Both the position numbers and the translations under genes were made by a program. Of a stretch of 64,000 nucleotides of DNA, positions 26,256-36,485 are shown one piece after another (the stretch's first letter is position 1; each line of letters opens with the position of its first letter). Under the pieces are notes generated by a model, which was given only the letters and a program-made list of their open reading frames with translations, did not search any database and was not told where the DNA came from. Source of the DNA: DASQDN01 sp035630195 (GTDB lineage: Bacteria > Acidobacteriota > Terriglobia > Bryobacterales > Bryobacteraceae); NCBI GenBank assembly GCA_035630195.1, contig DASQLD010000221.1, positions 15,441 to 79,440 of the forward strand, written 5' to 3'.

Positions 26256-27394
26256 GCCTGGGCAGAGACAAACGAAACCGCCTCATCGGCGGCATCGGTC
26301 ACGAAGGCTCGGACAGCGTCGGCAACATATCGCACCTGCTCGTCTGTAAGCTCCGGATAAATTGGTAGTGCGAGCGTTTCGTTTGCAGCGCGCTCGCTTT
26401 CCGGGAAGGCGCCCGCCATGTATTTGAGGTGAGCGAAACATTCCTGCAAGTGCATCGGCACCGGGTAATATACCTCCGTGATGATCCCTTTGTTTTTCAA
26501 ATACGCCTGTAAGAGGTCCCGCCGCGAAACTCGGATGACATATTGGTTGAAAATGTGGCGCTCTCTCACAATAGCTGGCCGCTGAATATGCGGGCAGTGA
26601 TGAAAATGCATATCATACTGGTGCGCGTTGTTCTGACGCGCTGTTGTCCAGTCGTCGAGGTGGGGAAGTTTGGCGAGCACAACCGCAGCCTGAATGCTGT
26701 CGAGACGAAAATTGCCACCGATGACTCGGTGATAGTACTTCGGCTTTGAACCGTGACTCCGGAGGGAACGCAGTTTTTCCGCGCGTTGTCTGTCACTTGT
26801 AACGATCATCCCACCATCACCTGCTGCGCCCAAGTTCTTTGAAGGGAAGAATGAGAAGCAGCCGTAATGACCGATTGAGCCCGCACGGCGTTCCTTGTAT
26901 TCGCTACCAATCGCCTGCGCCGCGTCTTCAATGACCGTCAATCCGTGTTTGTTTGCGACCCTCATGATCGGGTCCATATCTGACATCTGACCATACAAGT
27001 GCACGGGGATAATAGCGCGGGTCTTCTTTGTTACATATGCCTCGATGGAGTCGGCGACCATGTTGTAGGTAACTGGATCGATATCAACAAACACGGGCGT
27101 TGCGCCAACCCGAGCAATCGCGCCAACTGTTGCAAAGAACGTGTACGGCGTCGTGATAACTTCATCACCTGGACCAATGTTCTCCGCCATGAGACAAGCT
27201 AGCAATGCATCGGTTCCCGACGACACCCCGATGCCGTAAGCACAGTCGGAGTATGCCGCCACTGCCTCTTCACACTGGGTCACCTTTGGCCCTAGGATGA
27301 ACTGCTGCGACGCCAAGACCTCTATTACTGCCGCTTCCACGTCGGCTTGGATGGATTGATACTGCGCCTTAAGATCCAATAGCGGTATATGCAT
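26252..27394 (-). CDS. DegT/DnrJ/EryC1/StrS sugar aminotransferase (WbpE/WlbC-like)
   Basis: A 380-residue PLP enzyme. It starts [17 protein letters not shown], has [38 protein letters not shown] and the Schiff-base Lys in [18 protein letters not shown]. The PLDLKAQY-type start is common in enzymes that aminate UDP-3-keto-GlcNAcA. The next upstream gene overlaps it by 26 bases and encodes a WbpB-like dehydrogenase fused to a WbpD-like acetyltransferase, so the two genes would make UDP-GlcNAc(3NAc)A or an isomer. UDP-GlcNAcA must come from a dehydrogenase outside the window. Confidence 0.9.
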   Translation of the reverse strand: MHIPLLDLKAQYQSIQADVEAAVIEVLASQQFILGPKVTQCEEAVAAYSDCAYGIGVSSGTDALLACLMAENIGPGDEVITTPYTFFATVGAIARVGATPVFVDIDPVTYNMVADSIEAYVTKKTRAIIPVHLYGQMSDMDPIMRVANKHGLTVIEDAAQAIGSEYKERRAGSIGHYGCFSFFPSKNLGAAGDGGMIVTSDRQRAEKLRSLRSHGSKPKYYHRVIGGNFRLDSIQAAVVLAKLPHLDDWTTARQNNAHQYDMHFHHCPHIQRPAIVRERHIFNQYVIRVSRRDLLQAYLKNKGIITEVYYPVPMHLQECFAHLKYMAGAFPESERAANETLALPIYPELTDEQVRYVADAVRAFVTDAADEAVSFVSAQA

Positions 27395-29075
27395 GCCTTT
27401 CCTCTTTCTTGAATTCTCGATACGATTGCGTGCCGATAGTCAGTTCGGCTGGTAGTGGCGATTCTTCATCGAGGTCGATACAGCGAAGAATGCCGGGCTC
27501 CACTTCCTTGTATCGGTACCCGCTCTCGGGGCACCGCATGATACCGTTCTCATCCGCTGAGCCCAAACGGTGACCATGACGGCTCATCCATCCGACTTGA
27601 CGTCCGGGATTGCCCATGATCAGCGCAAAATCTGGAACGTCTTTTGTTATCACCGAGCCCGCAGCAGCGAAGGCATAACGGCCCACAGTAATTCCACAAA
27701 CCACCGTCGCATTGGCGCCAATGGTCGCTCCGCGTTTCAGCCGCGTCGTCTGATAGAGCGAATGCCGCTTCACCTGGGAGCGCGGGTTGGAAACGTTCGT
27801 CAGAACGCAGGATGGACCAAGAAAGACATCGTCTTCAACGACGACGCCCGTATACACTGAAACATTGTTCTGAATCTTGACGTTGTTGCCGATCGTCACG
27901 CCGCCGTCGATATTGACGTTCTGTCCGATGATGCAAGACTTGCCGATCTGTGCCCCCTTCATGATGTGAGAGAAGTGCCAGATTTTTGTCCCGGCCCCGA
28001 CCTCGGCTCCGTCGTCGAGATATGCGGATTTGTGTACGAACGGCTGATCTTTTGGTTCAGGCGCTGCATTTGGGGGACCCAAGATGATGGTTCCCTGATC
28101 CATCGCTCGATGGCAGGCATCCAAGATCCGCAAAACATCGAGGCCTTCACGGCCGCTGGTGACCGGAACACGCCGAGATTCGACGCACTCGAGGAAATGC
28201 GCGCACTCAGCCCTCAGCGGCTCGCCACTTTCAATGTCGACAATCTCGCCCTCGGCTTTAATCGCCGTCGGCAGCCGGTTTTCCCACTTCACGCGGTGTG
28301 GATACAGAATCAGCTTGTGAGCAGCCGTGTCTTCAAACACCGCCATCTTCTCGGAGCCGACAACCACCAGCCGTTGCTCCTTGAACGGGTGGAGCCAGCT
28401 TACGAATATGTGTGCCTGTGCCCCGCTGGCAAAGTCGAAATGACTCAGTGTGACATCGGCTACGTCTCGGCTCAGGTAGGCCCCACCCTCACATGACACA
28501 CGAACGGGCATTTCGTTGAGCAGCGCGAGCATAACCGAGATGTCATGCGGCGCGAAGCTCCAAAGAATATTTTCCTCGGTGCGTATTTTGCCGATATTCA
28601 GACGATTGGAGTACAAGTAGTTGATCTTGCCGAGTGCACCACTACGAATCAGCTCCTGAAGCTTGAGGATTGCCGGATGGTAGCGCAGAATATGGCCGAC
28701 CATCAGGACCCGGTGATTTGCCTCAGCCAGTTTAACCAGCTCCTGACCGTGGCGCACGTCCACAGCTAAGGGCTTCTCAACAAGAACATCTTTGCCGGCA
28801 TTCAGCGCTGCCTTGGCAAAATCATAGTGAGTAACTGCCGGCGTAGCTAAAGCCACTGCCGTGATGACAGGGTCAGCAAGAACATCCTTTAGCTCGCGGT
28901 AGAACGTAACACCCGCATGATCGTTTTTGTATTTTGCGGCGACACACTCCTGCACATCGCAGAGTGCGCCGAGCGCGCCGAGATCGTTAAAAGTGCGGAC
29001 CAGGTTTTTACCCCAGTAGCCGACCCCAACCACAGCGACCTTGACCGCAGTGTTATTCAATAAAGTACGTTCCAT
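27369..29075 (-). CDS. Fused Gfo/Idh/MocA dehydrogenase and hexapeptide N-acetyltransferase (WbpB-WbpD-like)
   Basis: A 568-residue two-domain enzyme. Residues 10-335 are a Gfo/Idh/MocA oxidoreductase ([11 protein letters not shown] for [12 protein letters not shown] with the conserved [10 protein letters not shown]). Residues about 345-520 are a left-handed beta-helix acetyltransferase ([31 protein letters not shown]-like turns, [17 protein letters not shown]). A short C-terminal tail has [18 protein letters not shown]. In most bacteria the WbpB/WlbA and WbpD/WlbB activities are separate proteins, so this is a fusion of the oxidation and acetylation steps around the aminotransferase next door. 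It overlaps that gene by 26 bases. Confidence 0.93.
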   Translation of the reverse strand: MERTLLNNTAVKVAVVGVGYWGKNLVRTFNDLGALGALCDVQECVAAKYKNDHAGVTFYRELKDVLADPVITAVALATPAVTHYDFAKAALNAGKDVLVEKPLAVDVRHGQELVKLAEANHRVLMVGHILRYHPAILKLQELIRSGALGKINYLYSNRLNIGKIRTEENILWSFAPHDISVMLALLNEMPVRVSCEGGAYLSRDVADVTLSHFDFASGAQAHIFVSWLHPFKEQRLVVVGSEKMAVFEDTAAHKLILYPHRVKWENRLPTAIKAEGEIVDIESGEPLRAECAHFLECVESRRVPVTSGREGLDVLRILDACHRAMDQGTIILGPPNAAPEPKDQPFVHKSAYLDDGAEVGAGTKIWHFSHIMKGAQIGKSCIIGQNVNIDGGVTIGNNVKIQNNVSVYTGVVVEDDVFLGPSCVLTNVSNPRSQVKRHSLYQTTRLKRGATIGANATVVCGITVGRYAFAAAGSVITKDVPDFALIMGNPGRQVGWMSRHGHRLGSADENGIMRCPESGYRYKEVEPGILRCIDLDEESPLPAELTIGTQSYREFKKEERHAYTAIGS

Positions 29076-29160
29076 AAACTTGTTTCACCCCTCGGGTACG
29101 TTCCTGTGAGCCGGGCTCGCACAAAAGCCTAAACACGGCAACTTATCCACGGCGAATCTG

Positions 29161-30354
29161 TTATGCATGGTTATCAAAAAGATGTGCTGCCAGACGCGCC
29201 ATCGAGTTATCGATATTGAAGTGTTGACAAACCCGTGCGCGTGCGGCGTCGGCCATTCGAAGCCGCACCGACGGATGCTCCAGCATGAACAGAATGGCTC
29301 TTGCAACAGCATCTGGCGATTGCGGCGGGACCACGATCCCGGTTTCGCCATCCATAACAGCTTCGCTGTTTCCGCTGACATTGGTCACGATACAAGGAAG
29401 GCCGCATGCCATAGCCTCAAGTATTGAAAGGGGTAACCCTTCGGTGTCTGATGTCAAGACAAACACGTCACTGGCTTGCAGATAAGGTCGAATGTCGGCG
29501 TGAAATCCTTCGAATGACACATGTGTGGTAATGCGCAATGCAGCAGCTTGGCGGCTTAACACTATCTGCAGGTCGCCATCACCTACGATGAGGCATAGGA
29601 AGTCCCGCCGACTGTCGAGCACCTTCGCAATCGCCTCGAGCAGAACGTCGACCCGCTTCTGCTGGACCAGGCTCGCAACACAGATCAGGCATACGGTTCC
29701 ATCCGAAATCCCCAAGCGCAGTCGAAGGTCCACGCGAGTTGCGGCGTCTGGATGAAATGTCCATGAGGAAACTCCATTGCGAACCGTGTGCGTTCTCGCG
29801 GACGAATACATGCAATGCTCAATCAGCGTTTGGCGAATGAACTCGCTGACGCAGATTGTTTCTGTGCAAAACAGACCTAGACGCCGGTGGCTTAGTGCGT
29901 ACTGCAAGCGGGCCAGAGGGCCATTGTTCGAGGCGGGCAGCACAGTCGGAGGTAGGTGCGCGATCACATACCGCTTTCTGATTCCCGCAAGCCACGCTGC
30001 TGTGAGCGCGTACCAGGGGAAGCACCACGTCCAGGACTTCACCAGCACCACAATGTCCGGGCGCCTGGATCGAAAGAGTCGAATCCAGTCACGAAATGTG
30101 TTCACGCTAGGGACGCACTCGACTCGAATTCGCGACTTCTGATCGGGCGTCAATCGCTCGGAGAAAACATCCTCGCCTGTGCAGACAACCGAAAGCCGGA
30201 TGTGGCGAGTGCTGTCCAATCTTCCGATCAGGTCGACAAGATGCTTTTCAGTCCCACCATATTTCGGGCTGGCTGCAACAAACAAGATTTCGCGATCGAG
30301 CATGGATGGTTTATCCGTGCTGCGTTCGTACGATATGAACTCAGCGAGACGCAT
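29161..30354 (-). CDS. Glycosyltransferase family 4
   Basis: A 397-residue GT-B enzyme. It has ILFVAASPKYGGTEKHLVDLIGRL at the acceptor side, and GDGDLQIVLSRQ, FEGFHADIRPYLQASDVFVLTSDTEGLPLSILEAMACGLPCIVTNVSGNSE with the EX7E donor motif. ATG 30354 or ATG 30303 (which begins directly before the first strand) could be the start; neither has a strong ribosome site. It lies between the WbpB-D fusion and another GT4, in the glycosyltransferase core of the locus. Confidence 0.9.
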   Translation of the reverse strand: MRLAEFISYERSTDKPSMLDREILFVAASPKYGGTEKHLVDLIGRLDSTRHIRLSVVCTGEDVFSERLTPDQKSRIRVECVPSVNTFRDWIRLFRSRRPDIVVLVKSWTWCFPWYALTAAWLAGIRKRYVIAHLPPTVLPASNNGPLARLQYALSHRRLGLFCTETICVSEFIRQTLIEHCMYSSARTHTVRNGVSSWTFHPDAATRVDLRLRLGISDGTVCLICVASLVQQKRVDVLLEAIAKVLDSRRDFLCLIVGDGDLQIVLSRQAAALRITTHVSFEGFHADIRPYLQASDVFVLTSDTEGLPLSILEAMACGLPCIVTNVSGNSEAVMDGETGIVVPPQSPDAVARAILFMLEHPSVRLRMADAARARVCQHFNIDNSMARLAAHLFDNHA

Positions 30355-30385
30355 TGAAATGCCGGACTGGAGGTGTTGGATAAAC

Positions 30386-31594
30386 CTATACTGTTGCTGG
30401 TTGAGGCACAGGTAGGTATCGCCAGGAAAAGCGTCGATATCTCAAATACAGAGCTGCGCTTCGGAAAGCGTCTGCGGCGACGGCATAATATGGCGAGGAT
30501 TCATGCACTGCTCTATGAAATAATCCGGCTGCCTCTGCGGATACAGCCGGAAGAGAAAAGTTCTCGACTACAAACTGTCGCGCGAACGCTCCAAGACCAG
30601 CGAACTGATCAGGGCGCTCAGCCAGCGCACGAATGTTTGAGACAAGTTCCGTGTTATCGCGACTACCTGTTCCGACACCATAAAAGCCTTTGTAATAAAA
30701 CGAGGCTGCCGTTTGTGGAGTAAACGGTGCGGAGAAACCTTGCTCTCCCACCACGATAACGGGTTTGCCGAACGCCATTCCCCGTAATGAGGATCCACCC
30801 ATCCCCACAACGATGTCGGCCGCGGCGTATGCGGGTCGAGGATCAAGCATTGGTCCGGCAAAAATAATCGCGGGCCGCCCCAGTGCGCTGTTCACCTTAT
30901 CGGCTATGTGTTCGAGTTGGGACCGGGCTGCACCGTCGCCAACAATAACAAACCGCAGCGGCAAATCACGCCCAAGCACACCGACAGCATGAATGGTTCG
31001 ACGAAGACTTTCACCCTTTAACAACTCCGCGAGGCGGGAGACAGTTACAAGCGTGATATCGGTATCGGCTATGCCACAGCGTTCGCGGAACGGTCCAGGG
31101 TTAACTACCCCAGGCGCATTGAATTCTTCATCTACCGGCGGAAGCATGAGTTCGACGCAGCGTCCACCCATCGCTCTGGCTTTGTCAACAAGCTCTGGCG
31201 TTCCATAGGTCGTGATCGGCCACTGTGGCAGATGATAGGGATTCTGCATCACCATAATCGTCGTCACGACGGGAATTCGCATGGGCACGTGAACACCCCA
31301 GTACGCGTCGAAGCAGGCAAAGGGGTCCCATGCCCAGACAAGGTCCGGCCGTTCGCGTCGCACAACTTCCCGCAGGGCGAGCATCCGTGTTCGTGACGGA
31401 TGATAGTAGGGAAAAGGCGCAGGCAAAAACGGTACCTGTTTTTGCTCGGCCAGCTTGAGCATTGGCCCAGGTCCCGCAAATAGTACGACATCGTAACCAT
31501 GGACCTTTCGAAGAACTCCTGCCAGCTCGATGGCATTGACAAGAGTGCCGCCAATTACAAGCTCGTCGAGAAATAGGAGTACCTTCATGCCCAT
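30386..31594 (-). CDS. Glycosyltransferase family 4 (divergent)
   Basis: A 402-residue GT-B-like enzyme. VLLFLDELVIGGTLVNAIELAGVL forms the N-terminal glycine-rich loop; LVTVSRLAELLKGESLRRTIHAV and FVIVGDGAARSQLEHIA fit the donor domain; DIVVGMGGSSLRGMAFGKPVIV replaces the common EX7E motif, with Gly-Ser-Ser where the first Glu usually is. The family is clear but it is a divergent member. It is followed 31 bases later by the other GT4 gene and preceded by the flippase. Confidence 0.84.
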   Translation of the reverse strand: MGMKVLLFLDELVIGGTLVNAIELAGVLRKVHGYDVVLFAGPGPMLKLAEQKQVPFLPAPFPYYHPSRTRMLALREVVRRERPDLVWAWDPFACFDAYWGVHVPMRIPVVTTIMVMQNPYHLPQWPITTYGTPELVDKARAMGGRCVELMLPPVDEEFNAPGVVNPGPFRERCGIADTDITLVTVSRLAELLKGESLRRTIHAVGVLGRDLPLRFVIVGDGAARSQLEHIADKVNSALGRPAIIFAGPMLDPRPAYAAADIVVGMGGSSLRGMAFGKPVIVVGEQGFSAPFTPQTAASFYYKGFYGVGTGSRDNTELVSNIRALAERPDQFAGLGAFARQFVVENFSLPAVSAEAAGLFHRAVHESSPYYAVAADAFRSAALYLRYRRFSWRYLPVPQPATV

Positions 31595-31636
31595 GTTCCG
31601 TTGATTTAGTGGAGGTAACCGGAGATTCCTGTAATG

Positions 31637-33226
31637 CTAGTGCCCGGAACGGGTCGCGGTAAAGCGGACAGGAATGATACTCGCGAGAAGCCGGCGTACA
31701 ACAGATGGAAGATGATCGGGGGAAATGACCGTGAAGAGAACTCGGACTGAATACCCGCAACTCAGAATCGCCGCTGCTCCGCCGATCAAAACGGCTAGGT
31801 AGAATGGTAAGAACTGAAGCGCCGAAAACACGACGGCGATCGTAAGGAGATATAACATTCCAATTTTTATATTGGTAGCGGACCAGCGAAATCCACTCAG
31901 GTGCCTCACGACGGGATAAATGACCAGCGCATGAAACACGTACGATCCAAAGAACCCTATACCTGCGCCATTCAGCCCGAACCACTCGAGACATAGTCGC
32001 GCCAGACCGATATGTACGGCCGTCCAGGCCAACTCGGTCCAAAAGAAATACGCTTGCGCACCTTTTGCAAGAACGATGAACCCGATTGGAAACGTGATCA
32101 CCTGCAGCGTGGCTCCCAGGCAAATCCAGCGCAGTACGCCGACTGCGGCGCCAAATTCCGCCGCATAAAACACAGCGATAACCACCGGTGCCAGTGTTAA
32201 CGTCAAGATGACACCTGGACCGGCTAACAGCAAGCTGATCAGCGTTTGCTCGTTTACGATCCTATTGCACTCGATGTTGTTCGTGGCCGCCGCGGTCAGA
32301 CGTGGGTAAAAATCCGCTCCCATTGCCTGCAGAATGAGGCTCACGTAAAATCCACCCAGTGTCCAGGCTGACTGATAGTACCCGGTGGCTTCCAGCCCGA
32401 GACGATGAAATACACTCATTCGAATAACGTATGCGCTGGCCATGACCATAAAGCTGCTCGCCATGAACGCAAAGCCCAGCTTTAAGAGCACTGTGGCTTC
32501 CTGACGAACCTGGGTCGTGGTCATGGAGACCTGCTTTATTTGAACTCGCCGGCTGTACCACCACGAGGTGACAAGGGACATCCCAGCAACGGCAACGAGC
32601 GACGGCACAACCCCGCGTTCCCGAAACACATACACCAACAGAATCGTGAGAGCCGTTCCAAAGAGCGCCCCGAAGACGTTCATCTTGGCGAGATCGGCAA
32701 CACGTCGCAGGCCCTGAATTAAGGCGCCTTGCCCGATGGAAATGAGACGAAAGAAGACGGCGGCAGAAAGAACCCACAGAGCGGTTGTATGCCGATAATT
32801 GCCGAACGTCAGGTTGGATATCGGTCCGGACAACAAAATCAGTCCGGCTGCACCGAGCAATCCCAAAATGAGTGCCACTCTTCGCAGCACGATGGCAGTT
32901 CGAGCGATGCGTTCCTCATCATTGGATCCTGTGGCCTCCGCAATCTGGCGGACACCGCTGCTGTTGATCCCAAAGCCGGCAATGCTTTCACCGAGATTGA
33001 CAATTGATCCATACAAGCCGAACAGACCGAAACCGGATGGACCGAGTAACACGGCCATCGCCTTAGCTCGGACTACGCCAATCGCGATATTCAACACGGA
33101 AGAGCCGCCGACCAGCGCCAGCGACTTCAGAATCTGTCCGTAAGTAGACCTCTCGGTGGTTAGCCGTGGAGTTTGTTGGTCAACACACTCCAGAACTAAC
33201 TCGGGATTGCAATCAGTAGATGACAT
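31637..33226 (-). CDS. Wzx-type oligosaccharide flippase
   Basis: A 529-residue membrane protein with about 12-14 helices and the MATE-like polysaccharide-transporter (PST) signature: SLALVGGSSVLNIAIGVVRAKAMAVLLGPSGFGLFGLYGSIVNL near the start, then evenly spaced helices. Wzx proteins move undecaprenyl-linked repeat units across the inner membrane. It is the only flippase seen, and the Wzy-like (17204) and Wzz-like (4140) partners are in the same locus. The first 30 residues are polar and cytoplasmic. Confidence 0.92.
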   Translation of the reverse strand: MSSTDCNPELVLECVDQQTPRLTTERSTYGQILKSLALVGGSSVLNIAIGVVRAKAMAVLLGPSGFGLFGLYGSIVNLGESIAGFGINSSGVRQIAEATGSNDEERIARTAIVLRRVALILGLLGAAGLILLSGPISNLTFGNYRHTTALWVLSAAVFFRLISIGQGALIQGLRRVADLAKMNVFGALFGTALTILLVYVFRERGVVPSLVAVAGMSLVTSWWYSRRVQIKQVSMTTTQVRQEATVLLKLGFAFMASSFMVMASAYVIRMSVFHRLGLEATGYYQSAWTLGGFYVSLILQAMGADFYPRLTAAATNNIECNRIVNEQTLISLLLAGPGVILTLTLAPVVIAVFYAAEFGAAVGVLRWICLGATLQVITFPIGFIVLAKGAQAYFFWTELAWTAVHIGLARLCLEWFGLNGAGIGFFGSYVFHALVIYPVVRHLSGFRWSATNIKIGMLYLLTIAVVFSALQFLPFYLAVLIGGAAAILSCGYSVRVLFTVISPDHLPSVVRRLLASIIPVRFTATRSGH

Positions 33227-33283
33227 GCCTCAGGACTCAAAGCTGCTTCGGGCTAGGGAAGAAGAAACTATTGGGCCCTGGTG

Positions 33284-34456
33284 TCAGTGTCGCCGCGCCG
33301 CTGCACTTTCGCCGATCTGCCTGATGCAGTCAATGACGTAATTCTGCTCCTCATTCGCCATCCCGTGGAAAAGGGGCAGAACTATCGCCGTATCCGTCAC
33401 CCGATTTGTCACCGGCAGCTGGCTATCCCACTCCGTGCTCTGGTAAGGCAATTCCCGATGTATTGCCATGATGCCCCTCCGCGAGGAAACACCGCGATCG
33501 AGCAACTCCTGCATGAGATCATCCCGGCTAACCGGCGCATCGCCCGTGAGGCGAATCATGTAGGACTGAAAGTTCCGAAGGCTCTCGGGACATCCGCACG
33601 GAGTTGCTATCCACGGTATTGACGATAGCTCGGACGAGTATCGCTCGGCGAGCGCCCGCCTCCTTGCCAGCAGGTCATCCAGGCGCTTGAGTTGAACTAG
33701 GCCAACAGCAGCCTGCAAATCAGTCAGACGATAGTTATACCCAACTTCGTCATAGCTCTCGATCATGACTGTCGCGGAGCTATGGCGCGTTACATCGGAC
33801 ATACTCATTGCGTGTTGTCGGAGTTTGCGCAGGCGAGCGGCTAATCTCGTATCCGCCGTAGTTATCATCCCGCCCTCTCCGGCAGTCAGAATCTTTCTAG
33901 GATGGAAGCTGAAGCAAGCCATCAATGAGTGAGGTGCACCGATTCGGCGTCCTTTATATTCGGCGCCTATGGCACAGGCAGCGTCCTCGATGACGATCAA
34001 ACCACGTCGGTTCGCGATCTCGTTGATTTCGTCTAGTGCAGCCGGTAACCCAATCTGGTGAACTACCAGAATCGCCTTCGTACGTGAGGTAATGGCACGT
34101 TCGATGCGGTTCGGATCCATATTGTAGGTTGCTTCGTCGATGTCAATGAAAACCGGAACTCCATCGGTATGAACAATTGCATTCGCCGTGGCGATGAATG
34201 ACAGACTTGGGCACAAGACCTCGTCTCCCGACCTGATGCCGGCGGCGATGAGCGCTAGATGAAGCGCTGTCGTGCAGGACGAGACAGCTATCGCATGTGC
34301 CGCCCCGACGTACTCTGCAAACTTCGACTCGAACTCGGCAACCTTGGGTCCTTGTGTGACCCAGCCGCTCCTAAGAACGTCGATTATCGCAGCTTCTTCA
34401 GCGGTACCAAAACTCGGACGGCTGACCGGAATCATTCTGGTAGCTACCGAATTCAT
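33284..34456 (-). CDS. DegT/DnrJ/EryC1/StrS sugar aminotransferase (second)
   Basis: A 390-residue PLP enzyme. MIPVSRPSFGTAEEAAIIDVLRSGWVTQGPKVAEFE, VSSCTTALHLAL, VIEDAACAIGAEYK and the active-site Lys in ACFSFHPRKILTAGEGG identify the family. The P-S-F-G start and HPRK are more typical of 4-aminotransferases (PglE, Per or ArnB-like) than of the WbpE group. It overlaps the SDR gene by 4 bases, and a sugar N-formyltransferase follows upstream. Together they would make a 4-amino and then N-formyl sugar. Confidence 0.88.
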   Translation of the reverse strand: MNSVATRMIPVSRPSFGTAEEAAIIDVLRSGWVTQGPKVAEFESKFAEYVGAAHAIAVSSCTTALHLALIAAGIRSGDEVLCPSLSFIATANAIVHTDGVPVFIDIDEATYNMDPNRIERAITSRTKAILVVHQIGLPAALDEINEIANRRGLIVIEDAACAIGAEYKGRRIGAPHSLMACFSFHPRKILTAGEGGMITTADTRLAARLRKLRQHAMSMSDVTRHSSATVMIESYDEVGYNYRLTDLQAAVGLVQLKRLDDLLARRRALAERYSSELSSIPWIATPCGCPESLRNFQSYMIRLTGDAPVSRDDLMQELLDRGVSSRRGIMAIHRELPYQSTEWDSQLPVTNRVTDTAIVLPLFHGMANEEQNYVIDCIRQIGESAAARRH

Positions 34457-35460
34457 CGTGCCTCCATAGGTACTACAGCTGTGGTTCTAAGCGCCTCTCG
34501 CCATCGGATCAGCCCACCAAGCCCTTGTTCAAGTGTCACGTCGGCACGAAAACCTAGCATCGTTTCCGCTTTATCTAGGGCCGCCCGCCGTTTCTGGACA
34601 TGACCAACCTTCCGCGCCTCTCGGTATTCTGGCACCAGTGGAGACTCTGTAAGATCCAGAACCATACAGCAGAGCTCGTTTAGGCTTGTCTGAACTCCAG
34701 TTCCCACATTAAACACATCATCGTTGACATCACTACATGCGGCAATGAGATTTGCCCGCGCAACATCCTCGACATAAACAAAGTCCATTGCTTGTTGGCC
34801 ATCACCGAATATCAATGGTGACGTCCCGTTATCAATTGCGTCTAACCATCTGATCAACACTTCTGTATATGCCCCAGTGGTGTCCATCCGAGGACCATAC
34901 ACGTTAAATGGACGTAGCGCAACGTACTTGAGACCGTGAGTATCGTGCATGGCACGGAGCATTTGCTCCGTTGCAATCTTCCCAGCTCCATACATGGTGC
35001 GATTATTAAACGGGTGCGCCTCATCGATCGGCAGGTAGGACGGTTCTCCGTACACAGAAGCTGACGATGCTGCGATGACTTTGTTGACGTTGTGATTCGC
35101 GGCGGCTTCGAGCACATTCAGAGTACCGTTAATGAGTACCGCGACTGCCTCGCGCGGGGCTTCCGCACAACGGGTAATACGCAAAGCAGCCTGATGAAAA
35201 ACATAGTCGACATCAACAGTTAGGCGCTCTACGAGACCTGCATCGCAGATGTCTCCTTCTGTGACTGTGACTCCGGCATGCCTCATTGCCAGGGACAGAT
35301 TGTTCCAGCTTCCACGGACAAAGTTATCCAGGACGCGCACTTCCGAGGCTCCAGCTTTCAGGAGCTGATCCACAATGGTGCTCCCGATAAATCCGGCCCC
35401 CCCGGTTACAAGGCAGCATGTGCCTTTGAGACGGTTCATTGTAATTCCAGGTTGTTTCAT
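34453..35460 (-). CDS. NAD-dependent sugar epimerase/dehydratase (extended SDR)
   Basis: A 335-residue extended short-chain dehydrogenase/reductase. The Rossmann motif GGAGFIGSTIVDQLL lies at about 18-32, SSASVYGE carries the catalytic Ser, and MYGAGKIATEQML gives the YxxxK pair. YVALRPFNVYGPRMDTTGAY and FVYVEDVARANLIA are typical of GalE/WbpP-like UDP-sugar epimerases and of some 4,6-dehydratases. In the context of an aminotransferase and a formyltransferase, a 4-keto or epimer step is likely, but the substrate is open. Confidence 0.88.
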   Translation of the reverse strand: MKQPGITMNRLKGTCCLVTGGAGFIGSTIVDQLLKAGASEVRVLDNFVRGSWNNLSLAMRHAGVTVTEGDICDAGLVERLTVDVDYVFHQAALRITRCAEAPREAVAVLINGTLNVLEAAANHNVNKVIAASSASVYGEPSYLPIDEAHPFNNRTMYGAGKIATEQMLRAMHDTHGLKYVALRPFNVYGPRMDTTGAYTEVLIRWLDAIDNGTSPLIFGDGQQAMDFVYVEDVARANLIAACSDVNDDVFNVGTGVQTSLNELCCMVLDLTESPLVPEYREARKVGHVQKRRAALDKAETMLGFRADVTLEQGLGGLIRWREALRTTAVVPMEAR

Positions 35461-35463
35461 CTG

Positions 35464-36480
35464 TTAGCACGTTTTGCGGACGAGATTCGTAGGACGTGGT
35501 TCAACATTCATACCCGAGGCTGCTAGATGGCCAAGTTTATCTGAAAGGTCTTCGAGACGCCGAAGCAACTCGATCTTGGTGAGTCCGAGCGTTTCTTTTA
35601 AGGAACGAACTAATTGACGTGCTGGCATCGTCGTTCCCGAAACATCGCGGATTTCAAAAATGCGCAGAACACCATCGCCGGTAAGCACATCCACCGCGCC
35701 ATCTCGATGAATGCCACAAACACGCCCCGGTATTCTGCCTATATAGTGAGATGCGTTTTCTACGATAGCAGCCCGGACTATTACAAGTTTTTGTAACCGA
35801 AGATAGGTGTACGCCCCGGGATAGGGATCACTTAGTGCTCGGATTAGGGCATAAATGTCAGTCGTCGACGCCGTCCAGTCAATATCTCCGTCATCCGGCA
35901 CCCTGGTACAACAATAGGTAGCCGAACCGACTTGCGGAGCGCCGTTTCCGCCATTGAGAAAGCGTCGTACAGTTTTTCCGAGATGCTGCCGCTGAACTTC
36001 ATTGAGGTCGCGATACAATTCACCAATTGTGCTGTGTGGTCCGATTGGAATAGATTGCTGCAGCAGGATGTTACCGGAGTCCAGTGTTGCGTCAACACAG
36101 TGGATCGTAACCCACGCTTCAGTTTCCCCATTGATGATCGCCCAGTTTACATTGGCGCGACCCCGGTAACGGGGTAAGGGACCATAGTGAACATTAATAA
36201 ATGAAGACAATTGAAGAAGATGTGGAGGAATTAACCGATCGTATGAGGAAATCAATACACATGCAGGATCGACTTCATGCACAACGTGCTCAATCTTGGC
36301 AAGCGAAACATCGGTAATTACCGGGATTCCGCGTTGCTTTGCGAGTAGCAAAACAGGGTCATCAATGCCGATTGGCGTGCGGAAAACTGCGGATATACTG
36401 AATTGCTCGGCAAGGGACTCGAGAGCTGTAACCGTGGTTGCACCCTGCCCGATCAAGAGAATGTTGTCTGTGTCTCTCAT
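35464..36480 (-). CDS. Sugar N-formyltransferase (methionyl-tRNA formyltransferase-like)
   Basis: A 338-residue protein of the formyltransferase fold (PurN/Fmt/ArnA). The catalytic triad is visible: Asn96 and His98 in INVHYGPLPRYRG and Asp134 in VTIHCVDATLDSGNIL. PLPRYRG is the folate-loop signature. The C-terminal 100 residues form a small OB-like part. ArnA-type and dTDP-4-amino-sugar formyltransferases have this layout, and an aminotransferase and an SDR gene lie just downstream. It would N-formylate a 4-amino or 3-amino sugar with N10-formyl-tetrahydrofolate. The gene is tightly packed with both neighbours (3 and 5 bases). Confidence 0.88.
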   Translation of the reverse strand: MRDTDNILLIGQGATTVTALESLAEQFSISAVFRTPIGIDDPVLLLAKQRGIPVITDVSLAKIEHVVHEVDPACVLISSYDRLIPPHLLQLSSFINVHYGPLPRYRGRANVNWAIINGETEAWVTIHCVDATLDSGNILLQQSIPIGPHSTIGELYRDLNEVQRQHLGKTVRRFLNGGNGAPQVGSATYCCTRVPDDGDIDWTASTTDIYALIRALSDPYPGAYTYLRLQKLVIVRAAIVENASHYIGRIPGRVCGIHRDGAVDVLTGDGVLRIFEIRDVSGTTMPARQLVRSLKETLGLTKIELLRRLEDLSDKLGHLAASGMNVEPRPTNLVRKTC

Positions 36481-36485
36481 CGCCG

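Noticed and set aside
31185..32123. A 312-residue minus-strand frame overlapping the flippase and GT4 genes
   Set aside because: It has the Arg/Ser/Cys-rich composition of a shadow frame and covers two well-recognised genes in the correct frame.
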